NCBI RefSeq assembly: GCF_000002425.4
Contig: NC_037258.1
Coordinates: 19,214,704 to 19,278,703, forward strand
DNA: 64,000 bases
From: Physcomitrium patens
Lineage: Eukaryota; Streptophyta; Bryopsida; Funariales; Funariaceae
Reading direction: 5' to 3'
Of the stretch, positions 11,349-24,266 are shown one piece after another. The number at the start of each line of letters is the position of its first letter. The first letter of the stretch is position 1. The notes beneath the pieces were generated by a model that saw only the letters and a program-made list of their open reading frames with translations, had not been told where the DNA came from and did not search any database. The position numbers were made by a program, and so were the translations under genes.

Positions 11349-11905
11349 ATGTCAGGAAGAGGCAAGGGAGCCGGTGCCGCCGCAAGGAAGAAATCTGTTA
11401 CTAAGTCTGCCAAGGCTGGTCTGCAGTTTCCTGTCGGTAGGCTCGGGCGATACTTGAAGAAGGGCCGTTATGCGCAGCGCGTAGGCTCCGGAGCTCCTGT
11501 GTACTTGGCTGCTGTTTTGGAGTACCTAGCCGCAGAGGTGAGCATCCGAGACCCGAGGTTACGATTGAGGGTGGAGTTTCTTTGTTTTCTTCTCGTGCGT
11601 TCTTTTGAGTGGTTTTCGTGTCTGACTGGGAAGTTGATCTTGTGCAGGTCCTGGAGTTGGCCGGGAATGCTAGCAGGGATAATAAGAAAAGTCGAATTAT
11701 ACCCCGTCATATTCAGCTCGCCATTAGAAATGATGAGGAGCTAGGAAAGCTTCTCTCAGGAGTGACTATTGCCTATGGAGGCGTGCTTCCTAACATTCAC
11801 AGTGTCCTTCTTCCCAAGAAGACGGCCGGAGGAACGGGTACAGAGAAGCCTGCCAAACCCGAGAAGGAGAAGAAAGTGAAGGGTGAAAAGGCCTCTAAAG
11901 AGTGA
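11349..11905 (+). CDS. H2A: Histone H2A, two exons
   Basis: Core histone that pairs with H2B in the nucleosome. Exon 1 is 11349-11537 (63 codons), the intron is 11538-11647 (110 bases, GTGAGC to TGTGCAG) and exon 2 is 11648-11905, giving 148 residues. The start [15 protein letters not shown], the H2A box AGLQFPVGR, the docking sequence [10 protein letters not shown] with its acidic-patch residues, and [13 protein letters not shown] are all present. The intron falls at AAEV, a usual place for plant H2A introns. The C-terminal tail is Lys/Glu-rich ([14 protein letters not shown]) and shows neither an SPKK motif nor an SQEF/Y end, so it is a canonical H2A rather than H2A.W or H2A.X. It lacks the usual H2A.Z replacements. 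No frameshift or stop is seen, and it should be functional. Confidence 0.97.
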
Positions 11906-13510
11906 GCGATTCGTGCCTTGCGTGATTGGATGCACAACTATAATGGTGTTTCATAACACCGCCCGTTCGTATTGTCTTATCATCTCTCTACTCTCTTGGA
12001 GTATATCTTAAATCGTGGTGATTAAGCACTGATGATCGTTTCTGTAAGTATTGACTAGGAAGTGTCTTTGGTGTTCTTGATTCGGTCTGTCTGGACATGG
12101 CTCGGGAATTATTAGTGGATAGACCTGAATTGCAGGACAAAATGTCGTTCCAGCCCTAACACCGCAGGTAAGGGACTCGATATCGTCTACGGCTGTTTTA
12201 ATTATTTTAAGTGTCGGGTGGATTAACCGAATCTCATTGGTGCAATGGCATAGCTTGCTAACTCAAGAAGGGCGCTGCCGTATGTCTCCCGTATATGATT
12301 GCCAATCACTTCCCTCGTAATATCACTTTTTTCGCGTTCCCTACGTTTTCCCAGCGCTTTCGGCCCGCATCCTGGATTCAAGTGTGGACACAAACCTAGA
12401 TGTTGTACCGAAGTTAAGGCGCAGGTAGCCTCGCAGCTTTCTCTTTGGAGAAGAATGTGGAGTCTGCAGACGAGTGATGTGAAATGTCACCTCAGCTACT
12501 TATTAAATGCAGGTCTGAACATCTCAGCGTACCCATCGCTATACTTGCATAGTACTTACGCGTGATAGTAAATGGCGTACGACATAATCTTGTACAAAAT
12601 CGGCCAGAAATTAATCAAAGTGCAGCACAGGTTGAAGAGCAGAATCCATTCAATCTGCTTGAACAAACAATAATTGGCCCCTTACGTTGTCAATGATATA
12701 CTGCTACCAACTACCGAAATAAGCTAACAGTGTCTTCACCTCCACACGCTGAACCCACGTGATTGCCACATGAAACTTGCAGCAGATTGATGCCAAGTCA
12801 TAGCTGCTACGCTCAATACACCCTCCGTATCGTAAAGTCACCAATGTGACTTACATTTAAAACGCATCTTCTACTTCACATGACGTCTGACCTATCGCGA
12901 TCAGGCACAGGAAAGTGTAAATAGCTTAACCCTGCTCTAATCACCATGAAGAAACCGGGAATCGACCCGGCTTAGCTGCTCTGAAGTGGTCGAAACTTGA
13001 ACGAGGCACTCAGTAGCTCCGATTGCGTCAATCACATCCAACGTACACTCTCGCCCAGATTATGCAGATGCTCTGTATATTCTGAGACGGTGTAAACTTG
13101 GGTGTGAAGGAGAATTACACATGGTCTGGAATCCGCGGCACCCATGCTTTACGAATGGAACTGACACAACGAAGGAGTGACCCATATTGCCTACTGTACA
13201 TGCTCTCGCAACTAGTAGATGCCTCTGGACCCATAGGATTAGAATTCCTTCAGTCCTAGTTGATCAATGAGCCCCTTCTCGTTGAACTCATGCAACTAGA
13301 ACTCTTTTGTTGTTTGATTTTTCCAAGTCTGAATACTTATTTATTTCTTTCTTTTGCTGTCACTCCAAATTCACTTTCATTTTACGGGGCTTCGCTATTT
13401 ATTGATTTTTCAGTAAATCAACATACAAGTAGTAGAAACACATCCTATCAAACTGGAGGTATATGGTCTTTAGTCACCTCCATAATGTCACTTTTGTATG
13501 CATACAATTC
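11906..13510. other. H2A downstream region, no gene recognised
   Basis: Mixed base composition similar to the H2A gene, then a sharp change to AT-rich DNA near 13500. It includes the H2A 3' UTR. Frames at 12299-12565 and 13260-13514 show no family motif or splice context. A T-arm-like CCGGGTCGATTCCCGG (minus strand, near 12955-12970) is not part of a foldable tRNA. Confidence 0.45.
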
Positions 13511-16401
13511 TTAAGTTTTCGCAACTTACATTTTGGTGATATCGCAGTGTGCCATTTCTGCAGAAGCATTACACTTACTCTTTAAACTATTTAAAAAATC
13601 TTCAAACCATGATACATCTGGACTATGCCTTATCCTCGAATGACCTAAACATTGAACAGATTCACTGCAAAATATGTCATTTTCCGATTACTATATAGTC
13701 CACTGTATTGGTATTTCTTTTACCTTTTTGTTTATCTATGGTTTGTACCATGCACTTATACTATCATAAGCAAACAGTTTTTGTTCGTAAACACTATTTT
13801 CTATGTGAAGATATGAGGATCTTTGAATAAAATTTATTTCGATCCTCCCTACTAGAGTACTTTTACATGTTTGTTTACATTTTCTACATCTTAAAGTTTT
13901 TTTTGAAAATATTAATTATATATTTTTAATTATGATAATAATGATAATAATAATAATAATAATAAAGAAATAAAATATATACTTTGTAAAAATTAAGAGT
14001 TCAAAAAAAATTAGATTATTTGTCGGTAAGATAATTGTCAGATTTATTATGTAAATTAATACTATGTTAAAAATGCAATAATAATTTTATAAAATAAAAT
14101 TATGTTTCTAATTTAAATATCATTTTTGTTTAGTATTTTACTATTTATTTATATAGATATCATCAATACATTAAAAACACCTAAAAAATACATTGAAAAT
14201 ACATTAAAACTACAATGTTGCTATTAATACTTCAAGTTTTGTTAATACCACCACAACTTGATATACACCACATACTACCATAATTTTTATTAATGCAACC
14301 ACAAGCTGCCCTAAACTTGAGTTGAACAACACATACTCTCTCCTTCCTCACTCTCCATGCAAAACCAATCATTTTTTCCACAATACTCTTCTGTTCACAA
14401 TATATCCTTCCTCCACATTTACTTTTGAATGTTTAAATACAAAACTCTAGCTCTTAACTTAAAAACACATATCATACTTCACTCCCCCTCCAGCTCAAAA
14501 ATATAAAATAAATATTACTTTCAACAAATACAAACAATATAAAACATAAATTGTCTAGGAAATACTAAATCAAATTAGCCTAATACATATAGAAAAAGCT
14601 TTTTGAGATTAAAAAAGTCTTTTTCAATCCTACCACATTGATTACTAAAGTTATCCATCAATTGTCACAGAAACAAATAATCACACATCTTGTAATTCTA
14701 GTTGTAGCAAAATTTGTGACAAATATAATCTATTGTCTAGGAAACACATCATAAAGTATTAAAGAGATTCCATAAAATTAGACTTGTAATGTAATTTGTT
14801 AGAGGGTCATTAATCTAGTGTATGCAAGTAGATTGATAATACAAATATTGGAAGATAATATCTATTGTCATTTTTCCATAGAGCTTATTAGTTTTATTTT
14901 TCAACAAATGACTTCTATATATTCTTGAATTATGCTATCTATAATATTAATTAGTTCCATTTTTCTTTCACTTGAATAGTTTTATATGATATAAGAATAT
15001 ATATTGATAGAAGGTTTGGTAGATAGAATGTTAAGTATATTTTAGTTATGTCAAACAAAGAGTTTGAATACACATAGACAAAGAATATCATTCCATAAGG
15101 AGCCAAATTTCCAAGAATTTCTACATAATTACAAACACAAATAATGAGTATATCAAGAAGCATATTAAGTTTGAATGTTACCAATCAAACCTTAGTCTTT
15201 TAGGCCTATCAATTGATAATAATAGAAAACTATTAATCATGGGTATTTTGTATGAAGAATATTTTCATGAAATATGGTCTTTATAATTTCTAAATTAATG
15301 CATCAAATGCTTATATGAATGATGTAAAAAAGTTTGGCAATTAAATTGCCTTGAGTGCTATCAATAATAGCATAAAAAAAACATATCATTGAAGCTAGTA
15401 AAATAATAATTCAAATCTTATGAATACTTTACTTTATTAAAATACCAATATAATTTCAAAAATATTATTTGATAAATGTGCTAATAGACATGTTCTTTAC
15501 TATTTGAAAAAAATTATAGTATGATTGCTTACTAAGCAAATGGTAAAGAAACAACAAATTAAATGAAGTAGTAGATGTAGATTTACTTAAAAAAGTTCTT
15601 TATTATGAATTATAAAATATTGATTATGATATGATCAAGTTAATTATTTTGAATGAAAGAAAGTCTTTTTTATATTTTGAATTAGAAGGTAGACTTTTGA
15701 ATGAAGAAATGAATAAGAAAAATAATAAATCCAAAAATAAATTCAAAGCTCTTGATGTCACATATACATAGGATATATGTTGCTCTTATAATTGAAGCAA
15801 TTTATCAATTCATGCTATTTATTAATTTTATTATTATTTATACTTAATAAAAGAATAAAAATTAATTTAAAAAGAAGCTATAGACATCGTGTAATCAAGA
15901 AAGTCAATAGTGTAATTCACTTGTAAATCAAAGAAATAAAAAAGATATTTCATGTTCTTTATTCTTTGAGTATTATAAAAAATCTCATTTTAGTAGGATT
16001 TTTAGTTGAAAAAAAAACTATCTTAACATTTGATATGAACAAATGAATTATTAAAAATATATTAAGAACAGTAATAGCCATTACATTGAGAAGCACATGT
16101 ATTGGCTTTTATAAATTAAATAGGGATATATTAAATGGATGTTTAGATGTTAAGTATAATCTTGAAATTTATATAGTGAATTCTAACTCAAAGCACAATT
16201 CTAGTTCTATTCTTTAGAATTGTTAACTTAAATACTCTTATCCTTGAGAACTATGCAAAATGATGAGTTTAAAATCTATAAAAGAATTTTTAAACATCTC
16301 TATTAGAAATCTAAATTATTCCAATTATCTCTTAATATAAGAGAGTTAAAAGAATATATCCAAAGTAAAAACCTTTGAGATATTTGAAATATTTTAACTA
16401 A
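13511..16401. other. AT-rich DNA with unresolved decayed repeats
   Basis: Includes a short (AAT)n tract near 13930-13966 and many fragments that look like decayed transposon coding DNA (about 15200-16150), too degraded for me to classify. No gene was seen. Confidence 0.45.
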
Positions 16402-16406
16402 TTAAT

Positions 16407-16944
16407 TATTAAAAAAATAAATCTCAAAGAAAAAAAACTCAATATACTCTTCTGTGATTTGAAAAGATTAGAAAGTCATTCAAAGATAGTAATATATTGA
16501 ATTAGAATAGCTATTATCAAACATAAGAAGAGTAGAAAGACTTGAAAGAAGATTAAAGATTAGAAAGGCATTGACAAGAATAAAAAAGGCTTTACTTTTG
16601 CTTCTACAAATACTATTTAACTAAGAACTACGTGAAGATATTCTACAAGACTTCCAACATGTGTTGACTTTGTAAGACACATGTCTTAACTTGTAAGATA
16701 AGCTTTTTATATTTACTCCACATAATTAATTTATTCCAAAAGCTATTAATATATGTGATATATGATTAACTTATTGATCAAGTTTCTAACATATCAATCA
16801 ATTACAAATACATGTAGAGTCAAAGTTGCATCTATGAAGCTTCTAGGGAGCTGTTCTAGAAGATATTATGAAATTAATCTACTTTTATCTACTTCTAATT
16901 AATCATATAGATGAATATTGGAATAAAAATATGTGTTTGTAACA
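16407..16944 (-). mobile_element. Solo LTR of the chromovirus family (H)
   Basis: About 538 bp that align by eye along their length with the LTRs of elements C, D and G, including the segments TCAATATACTCTTCT, AGAATAGCTATTATC, GACTTCCAACATGTGTTGACTTT and the GAAGCTTCTAGG block near the end. The flanks carry a perfect 5-bp target duplication, TTAAT (16402-16406 and 16945-16949). No internal region lies on either side, so it is a solo LTR left by LTR-LTR recombination. The terminal TGTCA has decayed to TATTA. Confidence 0.85.
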
Positions 16945-16969
16945 TTAATTGTAATGTGGCAAGACCATT

Positions 16970-17260
16970 TTGATTCAAATCTTTACGTAAAACATTATAC
17001 TTCTTGAAATTCATTGATGATTTTTTTATAAAAAGAATTAGTATATTTTCATGAAATAAAAAGTCAATATTTTTCTAAGTTCCAATTATTTTATAAGAAA
17101 ATGCCATATTGCCAATCTACGCTTCTCTTAACTCTTTCTTCATAAGATTCCTAAAAAATATTTTATAAAAAAAAACCTAATATCTCAACAATTTAAGTCT
17201 TTGGCATGCTAATATTGGTCCATCAATCAACTCTAGAGTTAAGTAAATCAAAATCCAAAA
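16970..17260 (+). pseudogene. Trace of a Ty1/Copia integrase region
   Basis: A broken plus-strand frame just right of solo LTR H reads approximately YKKMPYCQS, then KKKPNISTI-VFGM with stops between. KPN-VFG is the usual end of a Copia integrase core (KPNLSHLRVFG-like). Short and decayed, with no LTRs recognised, so this is tentative. Solo LTR H may have inserted into this older element. Confidence 0.3.
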
Positions 17261-18364
17261 GTCAACCTCATATCTAAGTTTTCAAACGATGTTTAGAAAA
17301 AAAAAATTATTAAAATCCTATTCAAAAATGGATTATGGTTTTAAAAGTTGTATGCTTTTTACAAATTACTTCACTCATTATACTACATTTTTTATTTGAA
17401 AAAACCATTAAGATATTAAGATGAGCCATATCTATTATAATCTTTAATAATAATGACAATTTTAAACTTGCAAAAGAACCATCTTTGTCACCACTACTAC
17501 CATCATCTTTTTTTATTAATACTTGTCTATTTACCAAATTTTTACCACTACTTATTTTTTTTTATCTATAATTCTATATATTTATCTTAGTGCTTAAAAA
17601 AAAATTTAATATTAATTTTTTTTTGAAAATCTAAATATTAAGCTCTTAAAAAATTTATATATAAAGTCATTCGGTTATAAAGATTAGTTATTAAATTATA
17701 AGTTGAAAAAAATAAATCTATGATAATTTATTATGATAATTAAAGAAATATTGAGATTAAAAAAAATCCAAAATTTCATGTTAAAATAAAAAATTTAAAA
17801 TCAAATTAATATTTTATATAAAAAAATTAAAGATTTTATATTAAAATAGGGCTTAATAAAATAATAATTCAACCTATAAATTTTTTAACTAAAAATTTGA
17901 GTAGATTTGAATTTAAGAAGTATAGATATAAGCTTGATCTCATGTCACTTGATGAAATTTGCAACTTTATTTAAAAGAGTATATACTTATTTTTTATTTT
18001 TTTACAAGTTCAAAAATCTTTATATTTTGTGCTATTGTATTGATCAATCTATTACTTACAATCTTTTTAATTAATATAAATTTTAATTTGCAAACCATAA
18101 AAAATAATATAGAATTTTTGAAGTGATATCTTTTAAATTTGATTATTTTATAATTACTATCTTATTACTAAAGTAATAATTGAAGTTTTTTTTTGAATTC
18201 ATAATTCTTCACGATTACTATGACAAATACAAGACATAGAAACTAAAATCGAATAAGTAAAACCTTATAATAAGACAAGTATTGAAGCATACAATAAGCA
18301 AAGATGAAATATTTCTTTGAGAGATATAAAGACAACAAAGTATGAAACTATTGATAAGACAAAA

Positions 18365-18914
18365 TATCACAGACTTACATTTTTATATCAATAATTATCT
18401 AGATAATATAAATAAGTAGAAGTAAATAAAATTAGATAAATTTGATAATATCTTATAAAAAAGCTTCTTGCAAGCTTCATAGATGTGGTTTTATCTTTAT
18501 ACATGTTTAAAATTAATCAGTAGATTGAAAACTTGGCCAAAACATTAACCACATGTTCCATGGGTTGATAGGTTGTGGTACTAGTTAACCATATTGTGGA
18601 CATATAAAAAAATTACCTTACAAGTTAAGATATATATCTCACAAATTAGACATGTGTTAGAATTTCTATAGAATATGGCCACGTAGCTCTTAATTAGATA
18701 GTATATATGATAGTAAGAGTGAAGCCTTCTTTATTCTTATTAATTCTTTTTTTGCAACTAGTTTAATTTTAAAGATCTATATTTTTTGTCTTTTTTTTGT
18801 AATATTCTAGTTTTATTTGAATATATATATACTTTCTTATTTCTATTTTGTCATTTTTTTTTGAAAAAAATTCTCATTTATTTATTTACCTCCATTAAAT
18901 TCTTATTCTTGATA
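18365..18914 (+). repeat. 5' LTR of G
   Basis: Starts TATCACAGACTTACAT (decayed TGTCAC) and ends ATTCTTGATA. It aligns with the minus-strand reading of the C LTRs, including GCCACGTAGCTCTTAATTAGATAGTATATA, which contains the TATA region. It is followed by a leader with AATATCAAAGC, matching the AATATCAGAGC tRNA-primer-like motif of element C. Confidence 0.8.
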
Positions 18915-19978
18915 AATTAACAAGAGTATACTTGTAATATCAAAGCTTTGTCTTTTTTTAATTAAGAGTGAATTATTCCTTTTTTTTTGATAAGACATAA
19001 GCATATTAGAAGTTATAGATTACTTTTTTTTAAACTAATAATGTTCTTAGTATTTTCTTTGTTCTTAAGTCTCCAATCTTACTTATTTTGAATAATATTA
19101 GATATCTTTTTTTAGTATTATCATGGTAGATATTGTTAAAATAAAAAGTATAATGGCATAAATATAAGAGCAATTGAGGGACTTGATACTTGTGATATAT
19201 CAAATAATTTATCACAACAAAAAGTAATAAGATTAGCAAGAACTAAAGATATAAAGATGATTAGAGCTGCTTCAACATCTATACCAAATCATGCTACTTC
19301 TAACATTTCAAAATTCTTACTAAGCAAGAAAAGACTTAATGCTGTTAAGAGGGATTGTACTTGTATTAATGAAAATTTAAGCACATTGCTTAATATTTTT
19401 TGAAAAAACAAGACAACTAAAAAATAAAAAGTATGGCTATCAAAGAAGATAATATATCAAAAAATAAGTTTATTTAGCTATGATAGAGATTATGCAACTA
19501 GAATCTTGTGCAATACTTAGTATAGGTCCTATTCTATCTTTAAAATCCTCTCTTTATTTTAGAATAGATATTAGTTTAGGACCTCAACATCACAAAGCTT
19601 CTACTTTGTTAGATTCATGAATGCCAATTTATTTTTTGATTAAAGAATTTATTAAAAGACATAGCATATTTTTAGTGAAGAAAACTAAATCTATTCATGT
19701 AGAAGTCATAGAAAGTTGTCCATTTTCTTTTGGAGATATAACTTATAAAAATCTTCTTATAAAAAATAATGACTAATAGTTAAAATAACTTTTGTGATAT
19801 TTAATATAAATAGATTTCTTTTTAATCTAATTATTTTAGATTTATCATGGCTATAAAAATATAATTTTAAAATAATTTAGATTTATTATAATTTAAATTC
19901 TTTTCAAAATAAGATTAAGATTTTTTTCAAATAATTAAAAAGTCAAAGGTTTAGTATAATCAAATCTTTATTTGCAGG
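18915..19978 (+). pseudogene. Decayed gag and protease of G
   Basis: After the leader (18915 to about 19000) come broken plus-strand frames. The clearest part is about 19490-19800: LESCAILSIGPILSL, then a protease-like LLDS and KKTKSIHVEVIESCPFSFGDITY, which match KKVKSIHVEVIDG in D and KTKPVHVEVIDG in C. There are many stops and frameshifts. The frame is cut at 19978 by insertion of element D. Confidence 0.65.
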
Positions 19979-20557
19979 TGTCAAGGATATGAATCTCGAA
20001 GAAAGAGAATCCTCAATATACTCTTGTATCAGTGAAGAAAACTAGAAAGTTACTCAAAAGGTGATGTATTATTAACTAGAATGGCTATTACCAAAAATAA
20101 GAAGACTAAAAAGTCTTGAAGCAAGACTAAGATTAGAAAGACATTGACAAGAGTGAAGAAGGCTTCACTCTTACCTCCTTATATACTATCTAACTAAGAG
20201 CTATATAGTGATGTCCTTTAGGACCTCCAATATGTGTTGACTTTGCTAGCTACATATCTTATATTGCAAGACAAGTTATTTATGTATGCACCATGTAATT
20301 GGCTTGTTCCACAAGTAACTATACAGAGATAACTTGTTCCACAAGATACTATACGGAGATAACTTGTTCCATAAGCTACGAATACATGGTTAGCTTTTTG
20401 GCCAAGTTTCTAACCTACAAACACATCTAAAGTCAAAACTACATCTATGCAGCTTCTAGGAAGCTTTTCTAGAAGATTTTATGAAATTATTCTATATTTA
20501 CCTACTTCTACTTAATCATATAAGTAACTATTGAGGTAAATATATATGTCCATGACA
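19979..20557 (-). repeat. 3' LTR of D
   Basis: Plus-strand limits TGTCAAGGATATG and TATGTCCATGACA give TG..CA ends and a 5-bp terminal inverted repeat. It contains three copies of an AACTTGTTCCACAAG-like subrepeat (about 20305-20385) where the 5' LTR has two. A polypurine tract (minus strand TTCTTAGAAGGAGAGGTAA) adjoins it at 20558-20576. Confidence 0.85.
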
Positions 20558-20589
20558 TTACCTCTCCTTCTAAGAAACAATTTGACGAG

Positions 20590-20990
20590 GAGTGGTCTTC
20601 ATATGTTGAGGAAGTCCAAGATGTGGCGAATTGTATTTGCTACATACTCCGATCTTTGCTCTCTTCGAAGATGGTTGATAGGTCCTCTCAACCATCTATA
20701 GTATTCTATACCAAGGCGAGAAGACCACCTTATTATTTAGTCATTGTTGAGGCCTTTATAACTTCCATCAAATAGTACATTTGAAACACTGTCAAGAGTT
20801 GTTCCTACCTCTAATAAAATCACTAAACATCGAGAGTCTCTTCTAAAGTCGTGATATCAAATACATTGTATCTCACCATCTATTTGAGGAAGGACCTGTC
20901 GTTCTTGAGGATCTTCATCTTGATTCCATCGTCTTAAAGGTTGTGACAATTACAATGTCTTGTCTGGTAAGTCTGCAAATGAAAGCTCTT
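20590..20990 (-). pseudogene. ORF3 remnant of D
   Basis: Minus-strand frame with stops that reads LVILLEVGTT, then WSSRLGI-YYRWLRGPINHL and REQRSEYVANTIRHIL. It corresponds to the ORF3 of elements C, E and G and lies in the same place, between the chromodomain and the polypurine tract. Confidence 0.6.
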
Positions 20991-21120
20991 GAGTTGAATC
21001 TGCTGGTTGTTCATGCTCCATCTCATCACAAATACACAAAAGCTATAATGAAAAATAGAAGGTAGAATGTTATTTTCCTTTGATCTTGTTTCTTTTATAA
21101 CAAAGGTTTGCTATTCTTCA

Positions 21121-21415
21121 TCTTAGTTTTGATGGATGTCATTGATGAAAGACTTCAACTTTCTTTGCTGCATTTGCAAGATTCTTTGATGGCTCTCATG
21201 TATATTTTTTTAATATCATATCCACGCCAATGAACAAGATATTCCAACCTATTTTGGTGCCACCTTGAGTCTAAGATTTCTTCCACGTCAAACTCTTGGT
21301 TATTATCTACTTCTATAGGAAGAGGTGGCATTTGTCTTCTTTTTAAGATATTCACTGTCTTATATGGCTCTAGAAGAGACAAGTGAAATACAAAGTGGAT
21401 CTTCATAGAATCCGG
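21121..21415 (-). pseudogene. C-terminal pol of D with chromodomain
   Basis: Minus-strand frame MKIHFVFHLSLLEPYKTVN followed by PLPIEVDNNQEFDVEEILDS and LEYLVHWRGYDI. The VEEILDSR..LEYLVHW.GY core is the chromodomain fused to integrase in chromoviruses, thought to steer insertion to marked heterochromatin. The stretch after GYDI is broken. The frame is interrupted at 21416 by element A and continues at 36733. Confidence 0.8.
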
Positions 21416-22897
21416 TGTCGTGTTGTAACACGAGTATACCGTGAAAATATAAAGAAAAGGAACTTTTATTAATATTCAGTTACCTCGAATATTGGGAGCA
21501 ACGACCAACTCCAGTGCAAATACTGAGTGGCCAAGTTCAGTCACTCCGTTACAGTCAGCCGGGGCATACTGAAATGCTCCATTCGATTCTAATAACGAGA
21601 GCGAGTAGGAAGAGAAAGGACCAATTCACACGACGGGTGAGCCTGGTTCGAAGAGCCAATTGGATCCAATTTCAAGAATCCAATCCGGGTCCTCTTATCC
21701 AATATGAGACCTACATTGGTCGGGCAACCCAATGTAGTCTAATTACGGGAAAATCCAGGTCTTACTATGGGCCTCAGCTAGTCTGACGTGAAGGACCAAT
21801 TTGATCCAATTACGGGGACATCCAGGTTACTACGGGCAACTTACCCAATATGAGACCTGCATTGGTCGGGCAACCCAATGCAGTCTAATTACGGGAAAAT
21901 CCAAGTCTTACTACGGGCCTCAGCCAGTCTGACGCAAAGGACCAATTTGATCCAATTACGGGAAAATCCAGGTCTTACTACGGGCATCTTACCCAATATG
22001 AGACCTGAATTGGTCGGGCGACTCAATGTGGATCCGAGTACGGGGTTTTGATTCTGTTTCAGGCTGTCCTATTCTCTGTGCCATTTCAGGGAAAGTTGTT
22101 TTCGGTAAATGGATCTCTTAAAGGTAAAAACGGAGGAGAAAGCTCTGACGGCGGGAGCCAATTTCAGATCTAAGCTCTGACGGTGGGAGCCTATTTGGAT
22201 CCAAGATGGAAGATTGAAGAAATTCAGAGGATAAGGTTAGGGGGAGAAGAAGTTTTTGGGGGGGGTTTTTTTAGATCGAAGAGCTAGCTTCAAGTTTTTT
22301 TTTCCAAGGTTACTAGTTCGGTTTCATTGGAGGTTTTTGAAGATCAAGGGAATTGGAGAGGAGCTTCATGCTTCGGATCGAGGAAGAAAAGACGGAGAAT
22401 TGGGTTTTATTTCTTCATAGAGTTTTGGGAAGACTGAGGCAATCATTGCTGAAGTCAGTGTTGTAATGGTGAATCGGGATTTTTTAATGAAGTGGGTTTG
22501 ATTACTCTTGACTATTTTGTGAAATTGAGTTACGTCTGTGATTGAAGAATTAAGAGGGTGTCTATAGGATTGAGTATGCGGAGTGCATGAAATTTATTGG
22601 CTTAATCTAACAAGACAGTCAATGGATACAAGATCGTAAGTACAAAGCGATATTAGAGATTAGCAGATTGGGTTGTTTGGGGTTCTCTGTAACGTCTAGA
22701 GATCTACCGGCTGGGGCAAAAAGGACTTTGACAAGCAGTCGAAGGGCATCTGTATAGATTTATGGTGTATTCTTGCAGTTGTTTATATTTCAGCAGTCAA
22801 AAACTGATAGACTGCTTGACTATTGGCGAATCTCCATACTACCTTCTACAGCCAGATGCCCGGCAAGTTCTCGAGCAAGAAAGCACGTAATACGACA
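21416..22897 (+). repeat. 5' LTR of A
   Basis: 1482 bp. Starts TGTCGTGTTGTAACACGAG, with the perfect hairpin CGTGTT-GT-AACACG near its end, and finishes CGTAATACGACA. It contains a subrepeat with CCAATATGAGACCT three times (about 21700-22030). The 3' LTR has four and the B LTRs have two, which explains the length differences. Confidence 0.93.
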
Positions 22898-22901
22898 AAA
22901 G

Positions 22902-22919
22902 TGGTGAACCTGATATGAA
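22902..22919 (+). other. Primer-binding site of A
   Basis: TGGTGAACCTGATATGAA starts four bases after the 5' LTR. In element B the same site reads TGGTGAACCCGACGTGAA, so A shows CG decay. TGG pairs with a tRNA CCA end; I cannot name the tRNA. Confidence 0.65.
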
Positions 22920-22967
22920 AGCTTGAGGTAGAAGGTATTGGATTTTGGTTGATTTTATCTATATTTT

Positions 22968-24266
22968 ATGGAAAACAAAAATAAAAATTTTAAAGGATTT
23001 TTGGGAGAAGTTTCTGGTGGGGATTCTTCTAAAGGATAAGGTATGCACATGGATCCATCTATTGCTAGTATGTTTCAAGCCTTCTCATTATCAATGCAGC
23101 AACAACAAAGTAATGATTGAAAGGAAGCTTTGGCAACCAAAGCATTACAAGTAGTGGTCAATAAAATTGATCAATTTGATGGAAGGAATATTTCAAGGTA
23201 TTTAAGATGTTATGTTCGTGAAATAGAATTAAATCGGGTTTCTGAGAAGAAAATGGTTGAACTATTTGGACTTGCTACGATACTGGAGATAAGAGGCTAT
23301 ATTACATCGATTACGGATTGTTATGGGAATTCATGGGAGGTTTTTTCACATGCATTGAAAGACGAATATTTCTTGAAAGATGCTGATCGCGTTACTAAGA
23401 AGCTGTTTTTGGAATGGATTGAACGGCCCAATAAGAATTTGCAAGCAACAGAGCTACTAAGGGAATTTGAGAGGCAGTACTCTCAATTGTCGAAGGTAGA
23501 AAATTTGACATTGGAGCCGAACAAAGTTGATCTATTTCTTCAAGCTGCTGATAGAAAATTGCAAGAGAAATTAGAACTCCTTCTTGAGGATAAAGAAGAA
23601 GATGAAGGATTGACAACGAAGTAGAAGAACGTTGAAGATGTGGTAGGGTTGCTTACAAAAAAAGAAAGGAGGAAGGATAGGAGCAATATTCTGAAAACAG
23701 TACAAGCACCCAAAGCTCCAGTATGTACAACACCACCAACAATGCCTACAGTTCAACCTTCGACATCCTTATCAAAGAAAGCAGAGATGGGGATGGAAGA
23801 AATTATACGAGGAATGTGAGATCTTCAAATCAAATTGGCAAGACTTGAAGAAAATACTTCTATAAACAATTCGAAGAATATTTCAAAACAAGGATATGTA
23901 CAAAGATGCATTTGGTGTGATAATGCTTCACACACTAGAAAAGATTTCAATGAATTTAATAATATGATACGGCAGGGAATTATTTGCTCGAAAGATGGAA
24001 AATTAGCATTGAAAGATATGGATGATCTTCTTCAAACTAATTTTGGCAAGGGAAGAATGAGAGCATTGGTTCAAGATTACCTAAAAGAGCATGAAACAAC
24101 AGCACGAGAAAGTGCAAGTTATGGTGCTAGAGTAGATGATGAAATTGGTGGAAGTACGGAAATTAGTGAGTTTTTGGCTTCTGCCGTTTCTACAATGCAA
24201 CAAGGGAAATTACCTCGAGAAGCATTATTGAGGACTGCAGCTACAATACGAGGTAGAACAGGTTGA
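22968..24266 (+). pseudogene. Gag of A, interrupted
   Basis: Starts at MENKNKNFKGF and shares its whole length with the intact gag of B. It shows the capsid-like NKIDQFDGRNISRYLRCYVR segment and a CCHC knuckle CIWCDNASHTRKDF in which the last Cys is Phe, so the knuckle is broken in this copy. In-frame stops lie at 22937-22939 (upstream), 23028-23038 region, 23622-23624 and 23817-23819. The final TGA at 24264-24266 is also present in B. Confidence 0.8.

Noticed and set aside
12950..12975. tRNA T-arm-like CCGGGTCGATTCCCGG on the minus strand
   Set aside because: The loop is six bases, and no matching acceptor, anticodon or D arm can be folded around it.
14951..15184. 77-codon minus-strand membrane-like frame
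   Set aside because: Hydrophobic translation of AT-rich DNA; no start context or conserved motif.
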